The notes below the pieces were generated by a model. It did not search any database and was not told where the DNA came from. It saw only the letters and a list, made by a program, of their open reading frames with translations. From contig RPFO01000486.1 of assembly GCA_009746045.1 (NCBI GenBank), positions 1-40,676 of the forward strand: DNA of 40,676 bases, written 5' to 3'. Below are positions 10,161 to 20,958 of the stretch, in pieces. A program made the translations under genes and the position numbers. The DNA comes from Mesostigma viride. Its lineage: Eukaryota > Streptophyta > Mesostigmatophyceae > Mesostigmatales > Mesostigmataceae. The first letter of the stretch is position 1. Each line of letters opens with the position of its first letter.

Positions 10161-10267
10161 CTGAGTGCCCCCACGCAGGATAAAATTACTGGATGTTCCC
10201 TAGCAACCGCCACCATTAGGGAGGACAGTCAATACTTGCTGACCCACATTTGCTTGACATGTCAATA
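10161..10267. other. Spacer between the two LTR elements
   Basis: About 107 bp with no ORF or recognisable motif. It separates the Ty3 3' LTR from the start of the older LTR fragment. Confidence 0.5.
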
Positions 10268-10453
10268 TGTAACAACCAAATCTGACTTGTTGTTACATCC
10301 TGAGTTTTGTAATAGTTTGGGATTTTATTTGAGGCCTTTTGGACAAGTATTGAGCTAGTTATGAGGTTTCCCACGTGCAGAGATATTTGGAGACCTGGAC
10401 TTTGTCAACTGACTTGTTTAGACCCTCATTGGTCGTGGCCTGATCCACGTGGG
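10268..10453 (+). repeat. Left part of an older LTR, split by the second LTR element
   Basis: It starts TGTAACAACCAAAT, the same start as the young LTR at 10454, but then diverges with indels and realigns at ACCCTCATTGGTCGTGGCC just before the insertion point. It ends at the target site GTGGG. The right part resumes after 17703. It is a related but older family member. Confidence 0.75.
10449..10453. other. Target-site duplication, left copy (GTGGG)
   Basis: GTGGG immediately before the 5' LTR is repeated at 17704-17708, immediately after the 3' LTR. Confidence 0.9.
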
Positions 10454-11153
10454 TGTAACAACCAAATGTTACATCCAAAGTTTTCCTACTGGTGACCTTA
10501 TTATGAGTTCTTGGGGACAATTATTTGGATAGTTAGGAGGCTTCGACGTATGATTGATATTGGGCCTGCTGAGATCTGTCGAATTATTGTTCTACCCTCA
10601 TTGGTCGTGGCCTGATCCACGTGGGGTACTTTGTATGGTTTAGTTCAGCCAGTCATAGATTCTCTTTAAGACTGTCGTACCTGGTGGATCTGGTTCCAGG
10701 TCACGGAGATTCTGTAGTGCTGGCCTTGTGCTGTGTTGTGGATTCTGAGGACAGGATCTTACCTTGAGTGATCCTCACTTTTGATTGGTTCTTTCGGGTT
10801 AGGGTTGAGCCGACTCTGCGTGCACGATGACTTTTATACTGATTGTGGCGGCCGTGCATGTGTGCGTACGTGAGAGCTAAAGCTATGGTGTAATTCAAGG
10901 GTTTCCTTGTTTCATCAATCAAACAACCCTTGCCAAAAGTCGACTATAACTTCAACAGATAGTCGACTTGGATATAACTTGTCTGTTGTGTCTAACAAGG
11001 GTGGGGACTCATTCCCTTAACTGTTGAAGATCCATCTTCATTGCTTCTCTGGACGTGAAGTTATCTGTCGCGACTCCAACCCAGGTATAAAGATCTTTTC
11101 ACGCTAATGTTGATACTGAGGCTGTTGCAAACACAACATTTTTAGTCGTTACA
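10454..11153 (+). repeat. 5' LTR of the young element, 700 bp
   Basis: TGTAACAACC...CGTTACA. A TATA-like GTATAAAG lies at about 11094, close to the right end, and could serve as the promoter. The copy at 17004-17703 is the same length and reads the same throughout. Confidence 0.95.
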
Positions 11154-11154
11154 T

Positions 11155-11166
11155 TGGTATCGGAGG
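11155..11166 (+). promoter_or_regulatory. Primer-binding site, initiator-Met-tRNA type
   Basis: TGGTATCGGAGG begins one base after the LTR end. It matches the standard plant site TGGTATCAGAGC at 10 of 12 positions. Confidence 0.85.
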
Positions 11167-14100
11167 TTTCTACCTAGGTGTTGGTGATCTTGATAGTATT
11201 AGTTCACGGTTAACAATGAAAGTCATGCCCGACCCAGAGAGGGTACGTTATGCTGTGTGTTCGGACAGTTTTTAGAGTGTGACTCATCCTTATGTGACAG
11301 TCTTGCTCTGAGAGCTGCTTTGAGCTCACAAGTCTCTAACGTCTTCCCAGTCCGGCATGCGCGACCCATGGAGTGATGAGTAACCCGGAGACACAACCAC
11401 CGTTATGAAGTAAGAGAGTTGAAGATGCAACCACATCTTTAGCAGCTCAACGGACGACCGGTGATGAAAGGGTTTTTTCATCTACTCCCAGACGTCAACT
11501 ATTTGGATTCGTGCAATATTTCATAGACAAGCGTACTTACTTACGGGCTGTCGGCTGGCTGGCCGCATCGTGCTGAAGTCCGACCACCGCCCTGTCTGTC
11601 GTGGCTGCTGACGCCGCAGTCTCCTCCTAGCTCCAAACATCTTTATATATTAGCATTACGCAAGTGTTGCTACGTTTCGAGCAGGGCAATGCGGAGTGTT
11701 GGTCCAGTAGCTCAGCAGGTCCGGCTCCAGAATCCTGCTAGGAGCTGTTTTTTTTTCCTGCCGGCTCTGTTTTCCGCCAGGCTGACATGGCGCTACGGGT
11801 TATGGCTGAGCCGACGCACTGTTGCTGCCGACGGCACCTATCACCCGGCTTCCGGGTTGCGGCTGCACGCACGACCACCACCGCGACCGCCTGACTACGT
11901 CGCTGTCTCAGGTTGTTTTTTTCCCGGTGCTGCTTTTCTTTGACGACATTGTTACGGTGTGGCTCAGGTTACACCTCGTGTCTTTTGAGGGTGGCTCCGG
12001 ATGAGCGGACAGTAGGGATTCATGGCTGCCTTTCTTTTTGCATGGGCAGCCTACCCTAGCTGTTTAAGGACTGTGGCACGTTCTTAATTCACGCGTCGCC
12101 AAACATTTATTTCAGTTGTGAGGGAAACTCTTCCTTTTCTTGTTGAGCAACATGACAGTGGAGGCGTTCTAGGTGGAGCTTTGGTTCCTCCCACGTGGAT
12201 GGTGGTTTGGTTTTGGTGGGGAGGAGAACAACGGCATCTGAGTTGTTCCCACTATCAACATGGTACTATGGAAAGGGCGAGCTCCCTAGGAGTTGTCCAG
12301 AGTGGTCCAGATTGGTGGCAGCTACGTCTGGTTACCCTGAGCAATTTTTTGCGGGGGAGTGGACATCCTGGCTGTCTGCAATGTAATTTCCAGACGGCAT
12401 CACACATGCCAGGGCAGAACAACAGCAGGTACGGGGTTTCCACTATCATACTTGGACAGCTGTGTCTAGTTACCCTGAGAAAATTTCTGCGGGGGAGTGG
12501 ATATCACAGGTCTGCCAAAAGGGTTGCCAGATGCTATCATGGAGGCATATGGCATGGTAGATGCCACCACATCAGGGGACATCGGGATACCTGCAGTAGG
12601 TTGTCCCCCGGAGGGTATCACACGGGCACCCATGAGTTGCCAGGGGTCTCTTGCATGGGTTGCCCACTTGCCAGACGGTGTCCTTTGACACACGTTCCCA
12701 GAGGGGGTGGACCACTTGCTTGACAACGTCCCCTTACAAGTGGGGTGTGGGTCACTTGCCAGTTGGGGCCCTTACCTGCGCCAGACCATTGTGACCACAC
12801 ATTTACTTCTCCGAGGACATGATGGTTACCACTGCTTGTTGGCAGATGGCCCCTGTTGGGCCTAGGAGGTGCACTAGGACAGCAAGTATGGACACCAGGG
12901 CTGCTGTCATAGTTCTTATCTGTGAATATATCTGATATAGTTCTCAGATCAGAATTTTTGACACTGGGCAAGGCGCTTTTAGGCCCATTCTCTTGACTTT
13001 TGGGCAGTTGTGCGGGCTGTTGGACCACCTCAGGCCCTTGTCACTCCTTAGGCTTAGGAGTTCTGGCTACCTGGCACTTGGTAGTAGCCATGTTAGAGTC
13101 AGCTGTCTTGACAGGTTGGCAGTCTGTGGTTTGCCTACTAGGCAGTTTTTCTGAGTGCCATAGTGAAGGTTGCTGGCTCCTTCTGGCAGCTGATTGACGT
13201 TCAGTCCGGGAAGTTGACAGCATGTGGTCATTCTTCCAAGCAGCTTCTGGAGCCAGGCTCATTGGTGTCCGTTCCAGGCCTCCTTAAAGCAGCTTAGTCA
13301 CTTCCCCATCGCGTGACCGGCGCAAGCAGCTAGTCTTGGTTGTCCAGTCAGGCAACCGCTGTGTTGACTACCCACATGTGGGGGTGGTCCAACGCTGATT
13401 GGGCGTGGTGGCAGTAGCCTATTGGGGACTTGAGGCCAGTGGGGGATTGGTAACTTGTCAATGGCGGACATGGTGCATGGAGGCGACGCTGGAGAGTATC
13501 CTGGTGGTTGACTAGTGCTGTTGGTGGTGACTGCAAGCACTCAATGGTGGAGACTTCATCAAGCACTGCATGGTGGCCGCTGGGACTCTGGTGACTTGGG
13601 GACGCCCAAGTGACGCGTATCTGTAATGCTGGTGCTTGCTCCTGACGCTGTGTTGGGTCCTGCCTGCTGGTGGACATCAAGCCAGCCGTGTGCAGATGAG
13701 TAACCTCCTACCCTTGCTTTGCCCTGCTATGGACTTATCCTTGCTTGCATGGTGCCAGGATGGCTTGTTGTCTTGATAGTACACCATCCGCCCTTGAGCT
13801 GATTGCTTGCACAGCATGATGGTTGTATGAATAGGACTGCTTGCACGGGGGGTCTGGCATCATGTTTGCATGGGTAGGATGTCCTTGTGGGTTGGATGAT
13901 GGGCGGGATCAACGGAGCTACAACTGTGGGGCCGGCTGGAATCTTTGGCATGACAGTGATGACAATGGTGCCCACTCCGTTGCCTCTTAATTGAGGAGTT
14001 GGACTACTGGGTGCTGGGCGGGGGCTCACATGAGCTTAGAGGTGTGGGTTTGTTGAGGGACCCATTCAGCCCTTTACCACCCTTACAACCTGCCTCATAT

Positions 14101-16991
14101 GCATCAGTATCCGTGGTACACTGACATTAATACTATTTGGCAGTCTACGTGGTTCACGAACATGGATACTACCTTCCATGCTTTGACTAGGGGGACATTG
14201 TTCAGTCTACTTGCTAGGGCCCTGCCAAGCTGAGGGTGTATCTGTTTGATGACTGATGGCCTCATCCAGCATACCCTTATGCTGCCCTACTTGTGCAACC
14301 TTGTCTTGGGCTCCTTCGATCCTAATGCCCACATTACCTTGCATGGTAGTGCCACCTGGATGGTTGCGGGGAGTGATGTTGTTGCTGGGGGCCCTGCCAA
14401 GCTTGAGCACATCAGTTGCCTGATTGGTGATTGCTTTCAGTTTGCTCTCAAGCTGCCCTGTATGCAACTCCGTCTTGGACACTTTGCTGTAGTGCCCATC
14501 CCATCTTTAGTCATGAGGTGCATAGGACGCCGTTATAGAGAGACCCTGCAGGCCACCAGTGGGTCAGTGGGCTGAGAGACAGGCCTCCCCCACCCTTCTA
14601 TGGTTGGCTGGGCCTCTGTCCTTATGCGTATTCCATGGCGTTTGTTCCTGCTAGGTTATGCTGTCAATCTTGGGAAGTTGATACCAGGATTATTACAGCT
14701 TATTCTACGCAGAGGGGTGGAATTATTAGGCATGCTGGTAGTCTCCAGTTTACCAGTTATGCTGAGGGGGATTTGTGTGGGGAGCAGGGCGTGCAGGGGA
14801 TTGGGCTGCGTCTAAACCTTGCATGGGGTAGCGTGTGCTACGCTTTACCAGTTGGGGCATACCGTTCATAATGCTGGTGAGGCATTACGGATCTTTTGCT
14901 ATCCCTATCAAGGCTGTGGATGGTTTCCCAGGCATCTTATGGAGAAATAGTGTGCCTTGGCTCATAAAAAGCCACTGGCTATGGGTTGAGAGTACTAGCT
15001 ACTAAGGAGATGTGGCTTTACCTCACTCTTACTCCTGTGGGTGCGACTGGAGGGGGGGAAATTTTGTTCTGGTGGGGAGGAGATCTATGAGGATCATAGC
15101 GTGGAGACACCTTGGGATTTCAGTTCATCTTTTCTGGGTCTCCTCATAGATCCCTGACTATCCTCATAGAACCTGATGGTATCCTGGTTTCGCTGGCCAT
15201 CGGTGGGCTATTTTGGCTGTGCTTTGTTGCATCTCCCCAACCTGCTGACGGGTACCCACTGGAGACAACCCTGTCCACGGCCTCATGGGCGTACTTCTGA
15301 GATAACCTTGCTCTTCATGAGGCGACCCTGTTGGCGACGTCTTCCTGCTGGATTGCTCCTGTCTCTTGGTGACTGCACTTCCACCTGGGGCGCTGTTGAC
15401 GTTTCCTCGTTCCAGTTTGCGTGGACTGCCGGGTGTCAGCGGGCCTTGGACTTGCTGCAGCAGAAGCTCATGCCAGCCCTGTGTTAGGATTGAGCATTCT
15501 TGGCATCCATCCAGCCTGCTATGACCTGATGAGCCTTGGACCCTGCATGGCAGCCCAAGTTAATTATGGGGGGTTGGCTGTATAGAGGGTTAGCCTTGCT
15601 ACATGACACTCTGCTTCCTGCCCTGATCAAGCAGTGAGAGCTGTCAGTATTCATGGCATGGATCCCTGTGGATGACCCGTTATCCCTGGGAATGTCAGGC
15701 TTGTCCTTCACCCGTGGACTCTAGCTGAGGGAGGGTGGTGTCCCAGAACCTGGAGTGGCCTCACCTTGTTTGGCTTAGGTGCCTTGACCCTGTTGACTCC
15801 TTCCTGGATTCATGTGGACTCATCGAATCTGACTGGGATCTGAGTTGAGTGGGATGGACTCTTGGGGGAGTTTGGTGGGACTAAGCTGAGATGACATCCA
15901 GATCTTGGTGACCAGCTTCTGAGGATAGTTGAGGGGATCTGAGCCTGGATGGCACATGGAGAGTGACTTCTGTGTTGTACCCCGACATATGACATATGGA
16001 GTTGTTCACCTAGGGCTTGATGCCTGGTATGATTAAGACGTGGTTCATGTATGCACACCAGCCTGTATGAGAGTGGCTTCCCTTTTTGTGGCTCATCTGC
16101 TGCATAGGATGTATGCATTGTCACCAGGACCTGAGTTTGATATGAGGCCTACTGAGGGGCAGGACATGCTAGCAGCCTTACCTGAGGCCTTGAAGGAGGC
16201 ATTTACTCAGTTGCAGCCAGTGAGTATGGGAGAGACTTCTACCTCTTTTGCAATCCCGGGTTGCCCCAAGTACACTGTGGAACTTAGGGTCCGTCTGATG
16301 CCACTATGGGTGCTGGTGCCCTGATAGGTGCTAAGTGGTCTGTGGTCAAGACCTTTCTGCAGTTCTGGTGAGCGTACAGATCAGGGGTGAGCAGGCACAA
16401 GACGTCCTCTACTTGGGTGATGGACCCGGCGAGTCAGTCTGTGGTGCTCCTCTCCTGGGGCATGCTTCCGCTATGCTGTCCAGATGGTTGCAGGGGCTAC
16501 TGAGACTTGCATGGTGCTGAAGGTCAGCAGGAACTGGCCAGAGTTGGCCCACGTGGTGGGGCAGTTTCCCATGTGTGGACCCAATGGCAAGGTGGCCTGA
16601 ATGGGGATTGGTATAGCCTGTGAGGAACAGGGCTGAGAAGGAAAGGGGGGCTTTGGATTGTGGTGTGAGGGGGGGGATTCCAGGATGGATGATGGGGGGG
16701 CTCCATTCCAGTTCTGCTGTTCAAGTCCGGAGTTCCAGAATTCCAGAATGATGACGGGATGACTTCCCGTATTGCTGTGATTATCTGGGCTTGTAGTGGA
16801 TAAGGATGTGACTTGTCTTCCTTAAGCACCTGTGACTAGATGTTTATGAGATAGGAGGCCCTGGCTTCAGGGATGTAAAAACCCATCTGCTTGTCCCAAG
16901 AGATGGTGGACTTCCTGTTTATTGTTGTGTTGTTCTTGTGTAGGTTGTTGTTTATTCTTCTTGGCTTCTAGGAACTGGGAGTTCCTGTCTT
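11167..16991. other. Non-coding interior of the young LTR element
   Basis: About 5.8 kb without a convincing gene. The longest frames, such as 12118-12723, have no domain and consist partly of local repeats. A block of about 140 bp is repeated around 12320 and 12465, with the shared phrase GCGGGGGAGTGGA. Two faint resemblances to Ty3 proteins are visible: a short frame MPDPERVRYAV at about 11229, like a gag helix, and FAWTAGCQRALDLLQQKL at about 15415-15468, like the RT-RNase H junction. Both are too short to prove descent. Codon structure is otherwise absent. Confidence 0.7.
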
Positions 16992-17003
16992 GAGGGGGAG
17001 ATA
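16992..17003 (+). promoter_or_regulatory. Polypurine tract of the young element
   Basis: GAGGGGGAGATA ends against the TG of the 3' LTR. Confidence 0.85.
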
Positions 17004-17703
17004 TGTAACAACCAAATGTTACATCCAAAGTTTTCCTACTGGTGACCTTATTATGAGTTCTTGGGGACAATTATTTGGATAGTTAGGAGGCTTCGACGTA
17101 TGATTGATATTGGGCCTGCTGAGATCTGTCGAATTATTGTTCTACCCTCATTGGTCGTGGCCTGATCCACGTGGGGTACTTTGTATGGTTTAGTTCAGCC
17201 AGTCATAGATTCTCTTTAAGACTGTCGTACCTGGTGGATCTGGTTCCAGGTCACGGAGATTCTGTAGTGCTGGCCTTGTGCTGTGTTGTGGATTCTGAGG
17301 ACAGGATCTTACCTTGAGTGATCCTCACTTTTGATTGGTTCTTTCGGGTTAGGGTTGAGCCGACTCTGCGTGCACGATGACTTTTATACTGATTGTGGCG
17401 GCCGTGCATGTGTGCGTACGTGAGAGCTAAAGCTATGGTGTAATTCAAGGGTTTCCTTGTTTCATCAATCAAACAACCCTTGCCAAAAGTCGACTATAAC
17501 TTCAACAGATAGTCGACTTGGATATAACTTGTCTGTTGTGTCTAACAAGGGTGGGGACTCATTCCCTTAACTGTTGAAGATCCATCTTCATTGCTTCTCT
17601 GGACGTGAAGTTATCTGTCGCGACTCCAACCCAGGTATAAAGATCTTTTCACGCTAATGTTGATACTGAGGCTGTTGCAAACACAACATTTTTAGTCGTT
17701 ACA
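17004..17703 (+). repeat. 3' LTR of the young element, 700 bp
   Basis: Same length as 10454-11153, and I see no difference on reading line by line. It is followed directly by GTGGG (17704-17708), the right target duplication. Confidence 0.95.
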
Positions 17704-17917
17704 GTGGGTTATTAGTTGGTCGGTTCTGCCAAGTCTTAAATGATCCTTTAGGACTCCAGTGCTTATCAAGATTCGGTGATTCCACGTCTGGATTCTGCCA
17801 GGCTGGTTTGTGTGCTCTTCTGTTACGTGTCTAGTTAGAGGGACGAAAGAATCTTACCTTGTGATGTTGTTACCTGATTGGTCCATTTCAGGCTAACGGT
17901 GGAGCATGCTCGACATA
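17704..17917 (+). repeat. Right part of the older LTR
   Basis: It resumes the alignment with the young LTR immediately downstream of the shared GTGGG. Landmarks include GAATCTTACCTTG and TGATTGGT, in the same order as in the young LTR. It stops matching at about 17917, before the LTR's own right end, so this LTR is truncated. Confidence 0.7.
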
Positions 17918-18049
17918 AAAAAAAAAAATTAAATTATAACATGCCTTCGTGGGGAGGTCATGTAGCACATTTTCCATGATAGATGGGGTGGAGGAAGCCG
18001 CGTGATCGAACTATCCTAACTCTAGGCTATCTAGAAAATCCTAACTACA
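17918..18049. other. A-tract and AT-rich spacer
   Basis: Twelve or so consecutive As at about 17919-17930 follow the truncated LTR. Unassigned sequence continues to the stop codon of the minus-strand fragment. The A-tract marks a junction, but no element whose 3' end should carry it could be identified. Confidence 0.4.
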
Positions 18050-18373
18050 CTACTCATCAAAACGCCTCCGCCGCTTGGGGGGAGGTGGCTTGCCCACAGG
18101 GTCGGGCGTGTGCGCCTTGACAATCTTCTTCCACCGCGTCTTGTCCTGCATGGCAGTCCAAAGACGGGAGAGAGAGTGGATGCGGTGCTCAAACTGGGCT
18201 GGGACCACTAGGTCGTCCAGCAACATCTGAACGTAGTTCGTGACAGGTTTCCCTACCCTTTTGGGAATGTCCTCGGGGCCAGGCCAGATCAGAATGTGCC
18301 GCCCTGGCTGGCTGGCCAAGCCGCTGGGGGCCGGCCAGACCGAGGGTGGTGTCGACCTGGCTGGTGCGAGCAA
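18050..18373 (-). pseudogene. C-terminal fragment of an unrecognised, probably retroelement, protein
   Basis: A minus-strand frame of about 107 residues ends in a very basic tail (PPPPKRRRRFDE) and contains the segment MQDKTRWKKIVKAH. There is a stop a few codons upstream of the nominal TTG start, so this is a remnant. The DNA just past its stop (about 18020-18060) resembles 33880-33940, where the phrase AAAATCCTAACTAC recurs next to another G-rich/C-rich end. That is consistent with both being 3' ends of one repeat family. The basic tail could be a nuclear signal. I cannot name the family. Confidence 0.35.
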
Positions 18374-18620
18374 GGTGTCCTACAAATGCTATCCTACGCT
18401 GATGCTATCTGACGCTGAAACGAATGTTACATGCATTTCTGCCCCACGGTTTTTGCATTGAAGGCAAGAGCTTCAAAGCTCGGTCTCGCCGCCGCCCGCC
18501 TCCCCCCCGTCCCTGCCCTCTTATGTTCATCCGTGCCTGGCGTCTGAAGCACAATCTCCACCCCTATACTATCGCCCCTATCCCCCCAGTGTCACCCCGG
18601 CCCCTCCGCCTTCCACACAT
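18374..18620. other. Upstream part of the Penelope-like element, no clear coding
   Basis: Proline-rich frames only (for example 18424-18732). A GIY-YIG endonuclease would be expected near here if the element were of the N-terminal-endonuclease type. I could not recognise its GIY and YIG signatures in any frame. Confidence 0.35.
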
Positions 18621-18970
18621 GTGTCCACCGATCCTTCCCTTTACTCCACCAGTCTCCGCTGCTTACGTCACATGTCTCGGCTTATGCAACGCGGCAACTT
18701 TCATGCATCCTATCTCGAAGCCTGCAGCTTGAAGAAGCTTACCAGCTTACACATTGCCGTCGGGTCGTGCTCCCCAGCTGATCTGCAAGTCCCCCGCTCC
18801 CATGCCACTAGTCTGCGAGGCCTTCTCTCACGTATCATGCGGCACCGTGTCAATGGGAATGCAGATGCACTGCGTCCGCGCCGTTTACTGATCTCGCCTT
18901 TCATTCATGCTGCGATGGATGAGCTGTGTTTGCCACACATTCTGCATTTGCCGCAAGTGCAGGCTGCGAT
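18621..18970 (+). pseudogene. N-terminal segment of the Penelope-like protein
   Basis: A frame with plausible helical protein (SRLMQRGNFHASYLEACSLK, then RRLLISPFIHAAMDELCLP) runs up to the region where the CxC-containing frame takes over, at about 18970-19000. It carries no motif that I recognise. Its position immediately before the CxC linker suggests it is the end of the N-terminal domain. The overlapping frame of 18907 is Cys/Arg-rich at this point and looks less like protein, so the true frame probably changes here. Confidence 0.4.
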
Positions 18971-20013
18971 GCCGCTCGTGCATGGTGCGCAACACTTTCG
19001 GCACTCCCATTGCCGCCTGGCATTACTCTCCCACCTTGGGACAAATGGTTTTCAGCAACGGGAAGGTCAGCCGCGATACAACGCCCACCGAGCTGGCCAC
19101 CATCTTGGCAGGGCCCTGCCCCTGCCAACAACAACGGTATTTCAAGTACCTTGATCCCACCTCACAGCACGTCATGACCGCTGACCTCAGCATCCTGCCG
19201 AGCCACACGCTTGTAGACCTTTTTGCCAAAGGCACCAAGTTTCGGCCGTGGGTCCAGCGCACGTGTGCCCAAGAGGTGAATGCACTGCTCTCAACATCAC
19301 TGCGCAAATTCTGCAATGCCATGTGCACGGACCTACAGCTTGCTCCCCTTGCCATGGAACCGTGGTTTCGCGCCGTCATTCACGAATGCAATGCACGTCT
19401 CACCAGGCTTGATTACCGTCTCCAGCAGGTCCACCGCACCACCTGGCTCAGCACCACAGATAAAGCACTTCTTGACCACTTCAAGCAGGACTTTATCATC
19501 ACGTGTGTTGACAAGAGTGCCAACAACTTTGCTTTTATATGCAAGAAGCACTACCTTGCTACTTTGCAACACGAGTTGGCGTCCAGCCCTACCTATGTTC
19601 AGCGTGCACAGTCCACCGCCAGTATCACTGCTGCTCATCGGGCTTTTCTGCACAGCCAAAACATTGTTGCTCGGGCATTCCTTAAGCGGCAGCGACGCGC
19701 CACCACCACTACGTTCCCATATCTGTATCTCACTCTTAAGCTGCACAAAACTCCTGTTGCTTTGCGCACCATTGCTGCGTCGCATTCAGCCCCACTGATG
19801 CCTCTCTCGAAACTCATCTGCCATGCTTTGAACGCTCTTCTCCCCGAAGCCAATGCATTATGGGTGGAGGTGCTGTCGAATGCCAGGTATGAATGCGCTG
19901 GTAGTTGGATCGTCATAGACTCAGCCCAAGTACGCCTACGCCTTGCCGCCCTTAGCCGTTCTAAGACAGCAGCAGAGAAACGTATACCTATGCCCATAGC
20001 CACCTATGTATGA
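18971..20013 (+). pseudogene. Penelope-like reverse transcriptase, CxC linker and fingers
   Basis: The frame that starts at 18907 carries a Cys-Pro-Cys motif at 19117-19125, followed by LDPTSQHVMTADLSIL and then KGTKFRP, the linker pattern of permuted (Naiad/Chlamys-type) Penelope-like elements. RT fingers follow: a VDKSANNFAFICKKHY segment with its Asp at 19510, then FPYLYLTLKLHKTP, the Lys-x-His-Lys motif of this family, at about 19717-19758. The frame ends at TGA 20011. The next motif (YDFTTLYTTL) begins in another frame at 20009. The sequence CCTATGTATGATT suggests that a 4-base duplication (TATG) caused the shift. The product would reverse-transcribe element RNA at the target. Confidence 0.78.
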
Positions 20014-20821
20014 TTTCACCACTCTATATACCACACTAGATTTGCACGATTTGAAAGCTCGTTTAGATAGCCTCCTTACTCGTCTGTATGCACGTAGGCC
20101 TCACGGGCGCAACCACCTGCACGTGCGTGTTTCTCAGACAAAGCCCACGGCAACGTGGCTCTCAGGGATCGCGGCAGGTGCTATCGTGCGGGATGGTTAT
20201 AATTATATTATCACGAAGGCTGACCTTGTTCATTGGATCTCTTATCTTGTTGATAACACCTTCATTTGTTTTGCGGGCAATGTATACCAACAAGCTATCG
20301 GCATCCCTATGGGCACTAACTGTGCCGGGCTCCTTGCAAACCTCTATCTATACACTTATGAGCTTGCATTCATGGAGAATCTCATTGCCTCAAACGATGA
20401 TGTTCTCATCAGGCGTTTTATCCATACATGTCGATACATTGATGATGTCATCGCTTTCGACAACCCTGATTTCGCAACCCATTTGTATATCACCGCTGGT
20501 CTGCCTGGCATCTACCCGCAAGCGTCCCTCACATTAAGGCTCACGTCGGAGGATACTCATTGCAATTACCTCGATCTTAACATTACCCATAACAAGAAGG
20601 GCTGGCGTACGGCTGTCTATGATAAGCGCAAGGATCCTAAATACCAGCAAATTCCTTTTATTCGTTACCCCGATATTCACAGTCTCCTTTCCCACACAGC
20701 AAAATATGGTGTTGTTCTTTCTCAGTTACATCGTTTTTCCCGTCTTTGTTCTTATCGTGTTGATTTCATCACGACTCTTGTTGAACTCTTGCAGCGTTTA
20801 TTGGTACGTCAAAGACTATGA
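20006..20821 (+). pseudogene. Penelope-like reverse transcriptase, palm and thumb
   Basis: This is the continuation of the RT. Motif A is YDFTTLYTTL with the catalytic Asp at 20012. Motif B is GIPMGTNCAGLLANLYLYTYE at about 20300-20362. Motif C is RYIDD with the YIDD box at 20435-20446. A later YLDLNITHN segment lies at about 20567-20593, and YDKRKDPKYQ and KYGVVLSQLHRFSRLC form the thumb. All catalytic residues are present. A stop at 20819-20821 cuts the frame, and the sequence continues one frame over at 20818. The short-frame ATG at 20006 is not a real start, since RT motifs precede it. The closest match in my knowledge is the Penelope-like RT group with MGTNCAPLLADL in motif B. Confidence 0.85.
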
Positions 20822-20958
20822 CCGAGACATTATGTATGCTCCGTCAAGTCCGATGTTTTTTGCAACGTCACCCACATCTGTTCGGTGCTGCCCCTTGGCA
20901 CAAGCTCTACAAACAGGTCGTGGACCGGCTGGATCGCATAGTATCTCCGCACATCTGA
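20818..20958 (+). pseudogene. C-terminal end of the Penelope-like protein
   Basis: An ATG overlapping the previous stop (ATGA at 20818) opens 46 codons ending at TGA 20956-20958. The sequence is helical and basic (LCMLRQVRCFLQRHPHLFG, then KLYKQVVDRLDRIV), as expected for the end of this RT family. No C-terminal GIY-YIG endonuclease follows, which separates it from the classical Penelope/Poseidon arrangement. The shift is by one base and probably represents a deletion. Confidence 0.6.

Larger units (their letters stand above)
10454..17703 (+). mobile_element. Young non-autonomous LTR retrotransposon, 7250 bp
   Basis: It is a complete structure: two 700-bp LTRs that I read as identical, TGTAAC...GTTACA ends, a primer-binding site one base inside the 5' LTR, a polypurine tract before the 3' LTR, and GTGGG duplications on both sides. 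The 5.85-kb interior contains no gag or pol domain that I can find on either strand. That fits a large retrotransposon derivative (LARD type) mobilised by proteins from another element. Identical LTRs mean the insertion is recent, since the two LTRs are made identical at insertion. The helper is unknown. The Ty3 element next to it has different LTR ends. Confidence 0.93.

Noticed and set aside
12118-12723. 201-codon ORF inside the young LTR element
   Set aside because: No domain, contains local DNA repeats translated twice, and lies in an otherwise non-coding interior.
17919-17930. Poly(A) tail of a plus-strand LINE or of the Penelope-like element
   Set aside because: The sequence to its left is a truncated LTR rather than a LINE 3' end, and the Penelope-like element lies to its right. 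The tract has no element to belong to.
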